Assembly (NCBI RefSeq): GCF_021347895.1
Contig: NC_067125.1
Location: 23,539,621-23,603,620, forward strand
Direction: 5' to 3'
Length of the DNA stretch: 64,000 nucleotides
Origin: Acanthochromis polyacanthus
Taxonomy: Eukaryota > Chordata > Actinopteri > Pomacentridae
Both the position numbers and the translations under genes were made by a program. The notes under the pieces were generated by a model. That model had not been told where the DNA came from. It did not search any database and worked only from the letters and a program-made list of their open reading frames with translations. Positions 13,870-26,409 of the stretch are shown piece after piece; positions within the stretch are counted from its first letter, which is position 1, and every line of letters begins with the position of its first letter.

Positions 13870-14325
13870 AAAGCATCTTGTACCGCTCCCGCTTTCACTG
13901 TTCGGACAGAGCCAAGTTGGCACCGGCCAATCACCGCCAATCGTGTGTGGGGCAGGATATCCGGGTGTGAAGACGACAGCACTCTAGACGACACCAAGCG
14001 CCTGTAGATCAAAACAAACATGGCAACGGAGGACAACAATCGTGTAGATGCTGCTATTAAGTCAGTTTTAGCCGAATCTCGTATCGCTTCTTTGAAGGAA
14101 GAACAACGAGAGGCTCTTTGCGCATTTCTGGATGGTAAAGATCTTTGTGCTTTTTTACCAACGGATTTTGGTAAGAGTTTAATCTACCAATTGGCTCCGC
14201 TCGTTGTGAAGATGCCGCGATTGGCTAAAAACAAACCTGTCAGAGGCGGGACATACTGTTGCATTGTCCAATCCGTGCCTCTTTCCTCCGAACGGATTTA
14301 CATGGAGCGGTCCCAGATTGATATT
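13870..14325 (+). mobile_element. Deleted element that carried a RecQ-like helicase gene (copy 1)
   Basis: The block contains a short inverted pair, ACCGCTCC (13882-13889) and GGAGCGGT (14304-14311), CCAAT-type sequence upstream of an ATG, and a helicase N-terminal frame. The same order (CCAAT box, MAT-type start, helicase N-terminus, then a non-coding end with a GGAGC(G/A)GTTCCAGA-like segment) occurs at 56.6-57.15 kb. Both lack everything after the first helicase motifs, as expected for internally deleted copies of a larger DNA transposon. The boundaries are approximate. Confidence 0.5.
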
Positions 14326-14358
14326 GTGGAGTACTATCAAGTACTACACAATTATTAA
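14020..14358 (+). pseudogene. RecQ-like helicase N-terminal fragment
   Basis: A 112-residue frame from an ATG. Residues 24-33 (SLKEEQREAL) correspond to motif 0 of RecQ helicases, which recognises adenine. Residues 47-57 (PTDFGKSLIYQ) are the Walker A motif, which binds ATP phosphates; the family form is PTGxGKSxxYQ, so the first glycine is replaced by aspartate (D49). After about residue 72 the similarity stops and the frame enters what looks like the non-coding right end of the element, so helicase motifs Ia-VI are absent. It cannot encode a working helicase. Similarity to RecQ is judged by motif only. Helicase-encoding DNA transposons are known (Academ lineage AcademH; Helitrons use a Pif1-type helicase), but the parent family is not established here. 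Confidence 0.6.
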
Positions 14359-14969
14359 TCTGGCTATTGCCAGGTTAGTCAACATCAGCATTGGACATAA
14401 ATTGTGTCCGGTCTAAAAGTACTTCCTAGGGATACAAGGCCATTTCATGAAGAATTTTAATCAGAATCTCTGAAATTTTACTGCGAAAATATAATTATTC
14501 ACAACTAATTTGGAAAGATCAGTTTTAAACTAAACAGCATGCATGTTTTTCATGAACATAACGGGGAATGGATAGAAGTTACCATATTTTGCAAGTTACA
14601 GAAATGGTCATTCATATCAGTAATATGGTCATTGTCAATGTGATTTTTTTTTCTGCCAAATTATCTGATCTTACAATATAATCCAATTGTAATGAGCATA
14701 CTTAAACTTCTCTACAGTCATGTTACTTGTTACATGGCACTTACAGCACTTAAGGTTAGGGAGGGATTGTGGTCTGGGGGGTTGTTGATTAATTGATTGC
14801 ATGATTGCTTTGCACCTTGAAAATAATTTATGTTTGGAGGAACACAATTTCCTAGAAGGCAGTGTTGGCTTGTAGTGACTGCAGCAATTCTAATAGTTTA
14901 CTTTTTATGGTAATGGTATAACAAGGGTATTTGGGTAAACTTTGAGTCTTCAGTGCTTAAGACATTAAT

Positions 14970-15711
14970 TAAATAGAATAGAATAGAATAGAATAGAATA
15001 GAATGACTTTATTGATCCCCGAAGAGAAATTCAATTGTTTGGTCTCATCTTGTTGCTTTTGAGTTAAGCAGTCTGATTGCTGATAGCAAGAAAAATTTCC
15101 TGAATCTTTCAGTCCTGCAGCACAGGGATAGGAGCCGTCCACTGATGTTTCGTTGTTCATTGAGGCAGATGTGAAGTGGATGATCCATGTTTGTCAGAAT
15201 GGCCTCCATCTTGCTCAGTGCCCGTCTCTCCACCTCATCCTCCAATGTGTTCAATGTGATTCCAACCACAGAGCCAGCTTTTTTAATCAGTTTGTTCAGA
15301 CGCCTTGCATCCTTCTGTTTTATGCTGCCTTCCCAGCAGACTGCAGCATAAAACAGGACACTTGCTACCACAGACTGATAAAACATCTGCAGCATCTTAC
15401 TGCAGATGTCTATTGAGCGAAGTCTTCTTCGGCAAAAAAGTCGGCTCTGGCCCTTTTTGTAGATGAAGTCTGCATTTTTAGACCAGTCTAATTTATTGTC
15501 AAGGTATACACCTAAATATTTATATGATGTCACCACCTCGATGTCAACACCACACGTGTTCACTGGAAGAAAAGGGGGTTTGGATCTGCAGAAATCTATG
15601 ATCATTTCCTTTGTCTTTGAGGCGTTGAGTACCAGACAGTTTTTGTGACTCCAGTCACTAAAGGCACTTATCAGATCTCTGTATTCAGCTTCATGTCCAT
15701 GGTACTGGACT
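14970..15711 (-). mobile_element. 5-prime-truncated LINE with open 3-prime ORF
   Basis: The minus-strand frame is open from about 15711 to the stop at 15045, including the 15605 Met. It reads HGHEAEYRDLISAFSDWS, then LNASKTKEMIIDFC, then SYKYLGVYLDNKLDWS, then a C-terminal FYQSVVASVLFYAAVCW segment. This is the thumb and C-terminal part of a Jockey-superfamily LINE reverse transcriptase; the polymerase palm (YADD box) is missing because of 5-prime truncation. The 3-prime end has AATAAAG and a (TTCTA)n tail (14973-15004), a typical LINE end. No stop across more than 200 codons suggests it is younger than the LINE at 3-4 kb. Confidence 0.85.
14973..15004. repeat. (TAGAA)n tail microsatellite
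   Basis: Pentanucleotide repeat at the 3-prime end of the neighbouring LINE. Confidence 0.9.
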
Positions 15712-15951
15712 TAAAGGTACTGTATGTGACATTCATAACCTATGGGTGTTTCTAGAACACCGGCATCTCAACCAAAATGAGCATTCATATTTCATTTACA
15801 AACAATGCTCAAGACTACACCTTCGCATCACAATGCAGTGTGGGAGATCACTCTCCATCTCTTTATAAACGTGGGGAAGGGCAATAGTTTCAAAGGAAGG
15901 GTCTCACATGAACTAGCTAGTGGACCAGATGCTACGATGATAAAAACTTTG

Positions 15952-16321
15952 TACTATCGCTCAAAAGTCTGGGGTCACTTCAAAATTTTCTAATTATTGA
16001 AAGAAAATCAGTCTTTTTCAATGAAGAAAGCATTAAATGAATCAGAAATACAGTCTAGACATTAATGTTAATGTGCTAAATGACTGTTCTAGCTGTAAAT
16101 CTGTGATCTTTAATGGAATATCTCCATAGGGGTACAGAGGAACATTTCCAGCAACCATCACTCCTGTGTTCTAATGCTACATTGTGTTAGCTAATGGTGT
16201 TGAAAGGCTCACTGATGATTAGAAAACCCTTGTGCAGTTATGTTAGCACATGGATAAAAGTGGGAGTTTTCATGAAAAACATGAAATTCTCTGAGCCACC
16301 CCAAACTTTTGAACGGTAGTG
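15952..16321. mobile_element. MITE with 'gaacggtag' ends (family B)
   Basis: The left end reads TACTATCGCTCAAAAGTCTG and the right end CAAACTTTTGAACGGTAGTG, inverted and imperfect. TA-like bases flank it. The interior ('ttagcacatggataaaag', 'ccataggggtacagagg') matches a very common teleost miniature element I recall. No coding capacity. Confidence 0.75.
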
Positions 16322-16324
16322 TTT

Positions 16325-17671
16325 ATTTTGGGCATGCTTGCTTGAATGAGAATGTCTTCTTCCAGCTCATGATTTTTTGATTATCTGGTGACAGCAGTTC
16401 TTATAACAACTGAAAAACCTGAAGACTCACTGACAACCACGCTAACTGTCTGAAGTCACTACAAACTGGTATTTGTATGACATACTGATAGTTTTAGATG
16501 AGCTGTTGTAATGACTCGAGGTTGCGGATTAAGTTTAAATACTACTCAGAATATTTCTTGCTTGTCTGGCTATACTTGTCAGCACAGGGGATATTTTTAT
16601 ACTTCAAGCTGTTCATCATCTGCTATCACTGCACGCCCACAGGCAGTGACTCATAAAGCAACATTACACACTTTTTTCTTTGTTTACCATACTCTAGATG
16701 TTGATTTCTGAGTGTGCTGCCTTGCTCTGTGCTCTCTCTGCTCTGATTCACACTGTTGTTATATTTCACCAGCTCTCTGTCTGTTTTCTCGCCTCACTGC
16801 TTCCTGTTGAGGGAACAGTTATGACAGTTAACAAAGCCTGTGTGCCGTTTGCATTTCCGCGTTCCTTCTCCTTCTCAACAGGAGTTCAGTCAAAGTTCAA
16901 ATGAATGGAGAGTTGAAATGTCACACCCAACATGGATCATCACGTTCTTCCATTCCTGTCTCCTTACACTGTAACACCTCATCTGGCTGAAGACAGACAT
17001 CTTAGCTGCTTAAGATGTTCAAAATTTATCTACTGAAGCACAATGGCCTACCATATTTTACGCTGATCAGAGGTACAGCAAGTTTTTTGCAGCAAAAATA
17101 TTTAGTATCCATCACTCTGTAGGTGAGTATACTTTACCTGCACTAGTTTTACCACTAGTATTGCTGAACACTGAGCATGCTGACTCTTGTGCACCAGCCT
17201 TGTGTGCTTTGCTGTAGGGCAGTGCAATGGAAAGATTCACATTTTAGCAACAAGCTCATCACTAAACGTCTGACTCACTCTACACCGGCTGCTCATAGTA
17301 TTTTGGTTCTTGTTTCATCTTCCCCAGTTTTAAAGAAGTTAGACGAAGTAGAAAAAAAGTTGAGTTAACCCTTTCGGAAAAAGTCCTCTATGGAGTTTTT
17401 TTGTAGTTGAGTGGAGGACAACATGTGGCAGGTAATTGTCAGTGGTGGCATACCAAACATTCGAAATAGTAGTCTTTGGTGTGAAGAACAGGCTCATATT
17501 AGATATTCACTGTTTTCCCCAGACTTCCTTGTTGCCTGTTTAATGCTAAAGGCTCTGATAAATTCAGTGTCATTTAGATTTTTACAGCATTAACACCATC
17601 ACAGCAACTACAGAGTCATGGTGTAAACAACAGTTTATTCTTCAGAAAGGCTGTATCCATTCACGACTTAT
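16325..17671. other. Non-coding stretch, nothing identified
   Basis: No exon, repeat family or RNA gene recognised. Confidence 0.45.
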
Positions 17672-17990
17672 TACTCCGCCAAGGAATGCAGAGTTATGCG
17701 ACAATCGGCGTTGGTTTGTCTGTCTGTTAGCAACATTACCAAAAATGGATTAACAGATTTCGATGAAATTTTCAGGGAAGGTCAGAAATGACACAAGGAC
17801 CAAGTGATTAGATTTTGGCAGTGATGCAGCTTATAGTCTGGATTCACGGATTTGTTAAAGATTTCTGTATCGTTGTGAGATAGCGACACAGCGTCACTGT
17901 AACCATGACGACAAGTGAACACTACATCAGCTGCCTGCAAACAATCACATCATTGCGATCCTACTACAAATCTACCGCTGAAGATACTAA
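17672..17990 (+). repeat. Dispersed repeat R, copy 2
   Basis: Starts with the 5-prime portion missing from copy 1 ('actccgccaaggaatgcag') and ends early, at the 'ctactacaaatctaccgctg' block, so it is 3-prime truncated relative to copies 1 and 3. Confidence 0.85.
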
Positions 17991-18544
17991 TCCCATGTGA
18001 ATACTACTTTAAACACTAATTCATGGTTTCCACATGCAGACTTTCACAGTAGGGTAATTTCAGATATGCGTTTCTGTTCATACTAAAGTAGGTATGCACT
18101 GAACCATAGACGATGGCATTGCTCCTCATACTGGTAGGGCTGTATCACCTTGTCAATGTGATTCGTGAAGGACAACTAGACATAGCACAGGATTTTTGGA
18201 GACTTTACAACTTCCTGCTGTGTTTGGGCTCCGTTCATGATAGCATGTATAAATCAAAGTAAATCAAATACTGACAGTAACTGCTACAAATACAACTGAA
18301 TTGTATTGAATTGTACTGCATAATGAATTATAAAGGTGTGGATGATGGGCAATAGTCTTCACTGTCTCTCAGCATTTGTTCTAAGGGCCTTCTGTTTCCT
18401 TACACGTGTGCAGTCATTGAGCTTACAGTTGCAGAGCTGCAAATGGCCTTGGGTGGATGACAAAAGTTAGGTCATCCGTACTCCTGCAGAACTTTGTGGA
18501 CATGCAGTTACATGTTAGACTTCGCCTCGTATTTATTAAACCCC

Positions 18545-18895
18545 AAAAAACTCGTGTGTTTATTAACCACGCCCGACAGGTACGTCGGCGGGGTTATTGG
18601 ATTCGGTGCGGTATCTGGTTGGGTATGTATGTATGTATGTATGTATGTATGTATGTGTCTATGTCCGGTCAGATATCTCTGCAACCGCTGAAGTCAGGAT
18701 AATCAAACTTGGCACATAAGATCAGTCTAAGGTCCCCTGCTCAGTTGTGGAGTTACAGGTCAGCAGATCAAGTAGGGAGGGAGATACGTACGATGATCAA
18801 AATTGATACATACTACATCAGTTGTATAGGGAGGACAGGGTTTTCGCCAGCAGAGGGCGTGGTTCTGCCCTCTACTGAGGGCTCATCTAGTTGAA
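18545..18895 (+). repeat. Interspersed repeat with internal (TATG)n
   Basis: The text 'ctgcaaccgctgaagtcagg' followed by 'tcaaacttggcacataag' and ending 'ctctactgagggctcatcta' matches a dispersed teleost repeat I recall. An in-built TATG microsatellite spans 18624-18656. Class unknown. Confidence 0.5.
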
Positions 18896-20297
18896 ATTCT
18901 GTATTTCGAAGTTTTTACAGGAACATAGTCCCTTTCTTCCTTAAAATGGCTTGAATGTAGCTGCACTTTCAGTATGCATAGATCTGTGAATATGTAAATA
19001 GGAACCAGCCTCTTTCTGCAAATACCCCTCTGATGAATGTACTCCACAATACACAACGGAAAGTTGTAGTGCTGCAGTAAATCATCTATACACATTCAAA
19101 CTGGAGACCCATTCTGAGGATGTGCTACTAAGGTGTAATGTGTTACTCAGTTAGATAAAGACTCATAACTGTCCTTTTACATCTTTACAAACAAAAACAG
19201 ACTATGTCTCCTCTCCTCTGTTCTTTCTTTAATACAGAAAGTCTAACCCTGCACATTGACAGGATTGTTTTTTTTTGGTTGGTTATACATGAAACGTCAC
19301 AAGTTTGAAGCCATGTTTTTGAGTCGTCTTACGCTGCAGCTGCAAACTATAAACACTCAGTCATATGTATTTCTGCATACAGAAAACATCATGTGGACAT
19401 ATAAACAATGTAAAATATATGATTTTCATAAGATTTTTCCAGCTTTTCTCTTCATTTTCTGTAAAAACTTAGGAGGTGTTAAAATTCACTGATAGCGGTT
19501 TAAGGCTGATAAAAACAAACAATACCTGCAAGGTGGAAGAGCAAAGAGGTACTTAGTGAGTAAACAGAGAGTATGCCATGAATCTGTAAAAGAATTAGTT
19601 CAGTATGAATGAGCATTGTGCTTGAATTAGTGTGTGATTTATTAGGTAGATGTAATTCCTCTCCCACTCAGTGCTTACATAGCAGGCCATTATTAGTCAC
19701 CACAGATTATCTGTTTCTCATGGCCCAGTTTTCAGATCAAGACTTACAGTAGTGATCCTAACATTCATTTCTTTTTAAAACAAGCCTACTGGTTGTTAAC
19801 ATGCTAACAGAGTGTTCTGTTAACTGAGCCGAATCAGGTCTGGTCTGTTTGGGTAAAGATTAAGAGATATGGAATCTTAAATCTTCCCTCATTCATTCTA
19901 CCATGTGTAATAGAGGTGTTTAATCCATGTGCAAATTTCTGTGAGTGAATTTTCAAACTAAGCTGACTGTGATGACTTGTTGAATTAGTAGGTTTTGGCA
20001 GTAGAGCTCTGCACCCGTGACTAAGAGCACCACTATCAACTCATCTGTTACTCACTGTACATTGTGTCCTTGTTTAAAGCATACTTAAAGTCTTCAAAAG
20101 GCACAGAAACAATTTAAATCTAATCATTCAAGCTAAAGATTTGAGTAAGTGTACACATTTAGACATTATCGGTGGTACATGCTGGTAATGTGAGCGCTAA
20201 GGTTGGGAACAAAAGTGAACAAACTGCATGATCCATGACTACAAGCGTTCCAACTGACCTCAAGAAACTGATTAGACTCCCTGTTTCTACTTTTATT
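18896..20297. other. Non-coding stretch, nothing identified
   Basis: AT-rich; no feature recognised on either strand. Confidence 0.45.
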
Positions 20298-20703
20298 ACT
20301 CTGTCAAGGAATGCAGTTATGTGATGATCAGCACTGGTTTGTCCATCTGTTTGTCTGACTGTCTGTCTATTAGCAACATGACTCAAAAACAGACAAATGG
20401 ATTTGGATGAAATTTTCAAGGAAGGTCAAAAATGACACAAGGACCAAGTGATTAGATTTTGACAGTGATGCAGCTTATAGTCTGGATCCACGGATTTGTT
20501 AAAGATTTCTGTGTCATTGTGAGATAGCAGCATGGTGTCATTGCAACCATGACAACAAGTGAACACTACATCATCTGCCTGTTGACGATCACATGATTTT
20601 GGTCTTACTACAAATCCACCACTGCAGAAATCAGAAATGATACGACTGAGGAGCCTTGGTGAAGTACTGAGCTCTCTGAGTGCTTTTCTTGTTGTTGTTG
20701 TTG
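20298..20703 (+). repeat. Dispersed repeat R, copy 3 (most complete)
   Basis: Runs from 'actctgtcaaggaatgcag' through the common block to 'gctctctgagtgcttttctt' and a (TTG)n tail near 20688-20703. A short-tandem 3-prime tail is typical of non-LTR retroposons, so R may be a SINE-like or LINE-end family. This copy joins the 5-prime part seen in copy 2 to the 3-prime part seen in copy 1. Confidence 0.85.
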
Positions 20704-21924
20704 TCAAGATGTCTTGTTGACTTACTGATTGTGACCAGTCCAACTAAATACACACTCAGACTGAAAATCTGAATTCAATCCACAACCTTGCATGCATTTT
20801 TTAGAAGATGCATGCCATCTCAGGTTTGTAATATTTCTGAGCACAGTGAAAATATGTCAAAGAAATTCAGACTTACTTTGGGCATCTGATGTACGTCAGC
20901 ACATGCCCCTACAACATACCCCCACCCTGTAGTTAGACATGATATATTCAGATGTTTGTCTGCAGATGCCCTTACAGAGGACAGTCATTAAGCCTAGAAA
21001 CACAATATCAAAGAACTACTGAAGAAAATGTCCAAGCAGCAGTAAAATCACCACCTCCTCAGCTCTAACTTCAATGGGCCCAGCTATCAGTTACTGCAGC
21101 GTCAACTGAAGACGTGATTAGTGGTGGCCTTGTCAAACTTAATGAGCACGTTTGGACGACATATTCGACTTTCTAAAGCCATCTCCCCCACTCAGAATGT
21201 CGACTTGGAGGCAGAATCTCTGACACGGCACAATCTGCAGGTCCTTATTGGAGGAGTCTATCGTCTTGATTGAGCTCAAGTTTCGCCAATGAGGCACCAG
21301 CCGGGGCCAGAGCTCCCTGGAGCATTAGCAAAGTGGGAAGGAAATACAATAAAATGTCAAGGCCAATTAAACTATAAATGCATTCAGACCAGCTTGCCCG
21401 CTGGTAGCTTATTTCCAGCAAAAGGATTCTAGGAAAGTTGCTGCCATTCAATTTGCATAATGTAAAAATACTGGAATAATTTGCTGTCTGGGTCAACATG
21501 CTGGACCTAAATTCTGGTGCATCTGAAACCTACCCTGACCCTTATGTCATTTGTTCCCCTCTTAGTGGAAGGTCTGAGACAAGGAAGAAAAAGTGTTGAC
21601 ATTTTTGGAATGCAGCATTGGCATGATTCACCGATTCACTTCATCACTGTCATCAACCATTAGATGTTACTACAGCGTTTTAAAATGTTAACACATAAGT
21701 AATCATACACCTTGTATGTGACAGGCAAAAGAAGTAGACATAAATATGACTCGCTGGCTTCTAGCATTACTCCCCAGTGACAGCTGATCAATGATTGGCT
21801 TATGCAGGCTTAGAGTGAAGCAATATTTATCCACTGATGACTTTATTATGTGTCTCTTATACACTCACAGCTCAAGAATATGAAATGTATACAAAACATG
21901 CAGAACATGACTGATCATGGGCTG

Positions 21925-22480
21925 CATTGTGCATTGGTGGTTGGCACTGTTGCCTCATAGCTAGAAGATCCCCGGTTTGGGTCCCAGCCAAGGCCTGGGG
22001 TCTTTCTGCATGGAGTTTCCATGTTCTCCCTGCACATGTATGGGTTTTTTCCAGGTTCTTCACCTTCCTCCCACAGTCCAAAAACATGCTGAGGTTAATT
22101 GGTGATTCTAAATTGTCTGTAGGTGTGAATGTGAGTGTGATTGTTTGTCTACACTACCAGTCAAAAGTTTGGACACACCTTCTTTTTCAATGCTTTTTGT
22201 TTATTTGTATTATTTTCTACATTGTAGATTAATACTGAAGATTAACACTTTATTGTTTACAACATAATTCCATATGAATTGTTGTATAGTTTTGGTGTCT
22301 TCAGTATTAATCTACAATGTTTAAAATAATGAAACAAAACCACTGAATGAAAAGGTCTGTCCAAACTTTTGACTGGTAGTGTTTATGTAGTGCTGTGATA
22401 GACTGTTGACCTGTCCAGGTGTCTCCAGCTCCCCATGACCCTAATGGGGATTAAGCAATATATAGATAATGGATGGATGG
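21925..22480 (+). mobile_element. tRNA-headed SINE-like repeat (copy 1), split by a MITE
   Basis: Reads 'ttggcactgttgcctcatag', then a B-box-like 'ggtttgggtcccag', then 'tgcatggagtttccatgttc' and 'cacagtccaaaaacatgctg', resuming after the MITE as 'gctgtgatagactgttgacc' and ending near a (GGAT)n tract. The A- and B-box-like words suggest a tRNA-derived head read by RNA polymerase III. A collinear uninterrupted copy is at 26965-27240. Confidence 0.7.
22152..22381. mobile_element. Palindromic Tc1/mariner-type MITE (family A, copy 2)
   Basis: A 230-bp element starting CACTACCAGTCAAAAGTTTG and ending CAAACTTTTGACTGGTAGTG, perfect inverses. TA lies on the left (22150-22151); the right flank is TT, a mutated or imprecise duplication. 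Interior palindrome as in 4248-4474. Confidence 0.85.
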
Positions 22481-22481
22481 A

Positions 22482-23759
22482 TAGATGACTGATCATTAAC
22501 AGTAACAGGATAATTGTAATTTTAGTTTTACATTATCTTTCATTAATGTTATCTTTAAAAAAAAAAATCCCCTAAATTACAACATTTAACCAAATCTTAA
22601 GCTTGAAGTTGTGACATTTCATCAAAATTCTACATCTCCTTTTTTAAAAAAGTGCCAAAATAAACAATTTACAGACAGACCAGATCCTGCAATAACAGAA
22701 AATTCTACACTCACATTATAGAAATTGAGAAATGACACAGCATAGATCAACAAATTGTTGGTAGATACATTCAGCATGGTGAAATGGTGGGATATTTAAG
22801 GTGAAATTGTTGTTGTTGCTGTTGCCCAAGGCTTGTAAAAATTTACAGAAACTTTAAAAGCCTGATTTCGTAAATAGCTCAGTGTAGAGTTACAACTACG
22901 GACATGATAGATCAGTAAAACTGTTTGCTGCTGCTAATGTCATTTCACCCTCCCCTGCCATAAAGCACACAAATTTGTCCTGTATATGTATGTGAACTGA
23001 CAGGAGCAGGAAATGTGGGCTCTGCAGTGATGGCCATTCCTTGGAATGTGATGCATGTGTATGCATCATAATATTGTTTGTTGACACTGGAAGGCCATTT
23101 CACTTTGATTTATTCAGAGAATGGATTAAAAACCTCCATCAATCACATTAGTCTCCTGTTTCCTGGAGTCCTCATTGCTCAGTGAAAGGTAACTTTAAGC
23201 AGAAACCTCCATCATAGAAGGGATAATCAGTGAGGACCATGGTTCCTTTTGTTTGGGTTACCTTAGAAGTAGCAATCTTCCCAAATATAGACTGATATTG
23301 ATAGAAAATATAGCAGTAGTATGACTGAAATGCCAATGGTTTTGGTAATATTTAAAGAACAGAAAACAGAAGTAGAAATTTTAACTTCTACCAACAAATT
23401 TTCCAAACTCAACAGCCAAATATGTTCTTTGCATATAAAAATGGACAATGATGGTGTTTTGTGACATGTTGCCCCGTATGCAGGACAGCAGAGCCAGGAT
23501 ACTGATCAGTGTCACACACTGCAAACAATATGGATGTTCCAAAACTATTTTATACTGCATTGTATTTGGGTAGGTGGTAGATATAATATTTAGCTTTGTC
23601 AGACAAAACATTCTTAGACGAATAACATTTGTCATTGCTTCATCCTGTACTCTGTGGACTGGTGTCAGTGTAGTTAATATGTCACCGCATGCTTCTCTGC
23701 AAACCACAATATAAATAATAATCACTGCAATTTAACATGGGAGAAAAAGAAACTTCAGG
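22482..23759. other. Non-coding stretch, nothing identified
   Basis: No recognisable feature. Confidence 0.45.
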
Positions 23760-24130
23760 GTCAAATAAGGTGTGTCCAGGCTCACCAGAAGCTCCACCAA
23801 CAGCAATTGTAAAATAGCTTACCGCAAAACTGCATTTGGACAGACAGCCTTTTCAATCAAAGGCTGTCACATCTGGAACACTTTACCAAATGACATTAAC
23901 AGGATAGCAGATTTAAAAAATTTTACAACAAAATTGAAGCATTGGCTGAAAGAAAACCAAGAATGCACCCACCTATGAAATCTATAAGGTCTGACTGTCT
24001 GTGATTGTGTCATTGTGTGTGCGTGGGTGGGGGTTTTAGGTTTTTAATGTTGTCTGTGCTGTTTTTATTTGTGTTGTTGGTCCTTTGACTACTTTTACTT
24101 AAAAGCCCAATCAGGGACAGGAGTTGCAGA
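23760..24130 (+). mobile_element. LINE 3-prime end fragment
   Basis: A 68-residue frame (23772-23978) reads MSRLTRSSTNSNCKIAYRKT then AFSIKGCHIWNTLPNDI and KLKHWLKENQECTHL. This is the conserved extreme C-terminus of CR1/L2-type LINE ORF2 proteins (the G..LWN.LP motif). The rest of the LINE is absent, so this is a heavily 5-prime-truncated insertion with its 3-prime untranslated part downstream. Confidence 0.65.
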
Positions 24131-24179
24131 TTAGCTTTATGCTACACACTCTAGATGTAATGCATCAATTCTAAATGGT

Positions 24180-24412
24180 AGTATTTATACAGCACTTTTA
24201 TCCAAAGCACTTTACATGATATGTCATATTTACACACACACTGATGGAGGAAGCTGCCATGCAAGGTGCTAACCACGACCCACCAGGAGCAATTAGGGGT
24301 TAGGTGTCTTGCTCAGGGACACCTCGACACGAGCACGACGGGCCGAGGATCGAACCAGCAACCTTCCTGGTACAAGATGGCCACTCTACCCACTGAGCCA
24401 TGCCGCCCACTA
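24180..24412 (-). mobile_element. tRNA-derived SINE, antisense
   Basis: Read on the minus strand, the head is GGGCGGCATGGCTCAGTGGG (A box TGGCTCAGTGG near 24391-24402) followed by a B box GGTTCGATCC (near 24347-24356), the spacing of a tRNA-type internal promoter. The tail on this strand contains 'gtaaagtgctttggat', a teleost SINE/LINE tail. Sense transcription would run right to left. Confidence 0.7.
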
Positions 24413-24442
24413 TGTGTCCCATGATAATTGCATGGTCCCTGA

Positions 24443-24475
24443 TTAAATAAATAAATACATACATACATAAATAAA
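24443..24475. repeat. (TAAA)n/(TACA)n microsatellite
   Basis: Imperfect tetranucleotide tract. Confidence 0.85.
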
Positions 24476-24664
24476 CTGAACTCTTAACTTCTGAAATATT
24501 GATCCAATACCAAACCAAGTCAAGGCAGATAGTGGATTTATAAGGAAGCTGAAGGACACCATCAAAGATTTTAGAAGTACATGTAGTATACATACACAAG
24601 ACCAAAGTAGTGTGTAGTGTGCAGCTACACTACAGTGTAGAAATATGTTAGAAATAAAAGTCAT

Positions 24665-26409
24665 CCATTTAAAGGTTACTTAAGTAAAACTATTTATTCG
24701 CAATAAAATGTACTTGAAGTACCAGAAGCAGAAGTATTAATTATGAATGGTATATTTTAGAGTGATGTATATTATATTATTAGAATACGATTATGAATGC
24801 ATTAATGTGTTTGTCACATTACAGTTGGAGCTGTAAAGGTGATTTAAATACTTTAACAACTGTTTTGGAAATGACTAGGTCTAATTCCTTCCTAATATAG
24901 TTTTCTGACTTTTAAAACCTTTTGAAATTCAAAGTAAACGCTTCAGATTCAATCTGGAGGATGTGTTTTTTGTGAAGTATTATATCATTAGGCCAGAGAT
25001 GTCTTTAAAGGAAAAGAAAATGATTTAGAATTGACACAGTCACAATCACATCTACAAAGTACAAATGATTACTTTTAGAACTCTCAAAAAAGGAATATTT
25101 CTAAGAAGATAAAATGCATTAGTTTCATTGGGCTAATCATTCAGTTGTGTAAAATGCGTTAACACATACATTCAGACACGCCCAGTTCTCTCAGAAAGCT
25201 GTTGGTGGATAGATTGACCTGTAAGTGACAGAGGTGCCAGATATTCATAACTAAGAATATGTGGAGTAATGGTTCAGCTACATTGATTGATTCCTTGGTT
25301 GTTCATTTTTAAAGGGTTGATCATAAGCCTAATATAGAAGTCTTCTAAAAGTATAATTCCAAATCCATGGTAGAACCAAAGCCATGGTTAAAAAAGACAA
25401 CTGTAATTGTTGGTCTTTGACATGCAGGCAGACAAACTTAGTTTCTGGCTCAGATGTTAGTACGGCACACACCCATCCAGCATCTCAACTTTTACAACTT
25501 CACTTTTCATTTTGCAACATGAGGAAGTGTCTCTGATGCTGGCAGGGAAAGGTTAACATGCTGCTGATGTGATCAAGCTTCCTGCAAATTTTGGGCTGGT
25601 AAATACACATAGTAACTTAATCTGGTGTTAAATCTTCCCTTTGCTGTATCTGGTGAATTTAAAAAAAGCAGCTCATGTGGTGTAGTTTATTTGTGTTATA
25701 ATTGATAGGCTAACGGCGTTGCCTTTTTAGACTTGGTGCAGCTTGGAAGCCAAGAAGGTTTGTACTCCACCACAACTGCCAAAGAACTGCTGTAAACTAG
25801 CTAAAGTAGCACAAATACATGATCCACATCTGTGAAGAGGTTGGGCAAGTCTCTAATGTTTGTTCTGCTGCCAGCAACTCCACAAGTTTAAAAGCTTTGT
25901 GAAAGTGCACAGAGGCTTGATGCTGTGCTGCAGCCAGAGTAGCTTCTGTGTGATGTAGGGTTAATGGTGACAGACACATTAGGGGAAATTGCCCTCTTAT
26001 CAGTCATTGCCAGTGAGAGGAGTATCAGCTATACCATAAGCTGACAGGCTAATGAGAAGAAGCATTAGGGTGCTTTTTACAGTGATGGTCAGTCAGGATG
26101 AAAGAAGGCTACAAGTTCTTCAAACAACATCAACTCAACATGCAGTAAAGAAAGAGAAGATGAACTACAGGCATTCATTACAACGACAGGCTGTTCAGTA
26201 GAAGATCAAATAGCACCTCAGCTGCTCTCTATATGGACTTACTTAAACTCTACAAAGTAATTGAAATTGACTTTAGTTAATGCACAGTGGTGATGTGAAT
26301 CATCAAAGATGTGCCTGTGCAGGTTTTTACTGGTGCAGGGACTGCAAAGAGTAAGTCAATGTCACTGAATGCATCAGACCAATTTAAATACAACTATCTC
26401 TGAAAGTCA
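24665..26409. other. Non-coding stretch, nothing identified
   Basis: No recognisable gene or repeat family. Confidence 0.45.

Noticed and set aside
24343..24402. Functional tRNA gene on the minus strand
   Set aside because: A and B boxes are present but the acceptor and anticodon stems do not form; it is a SINE head.
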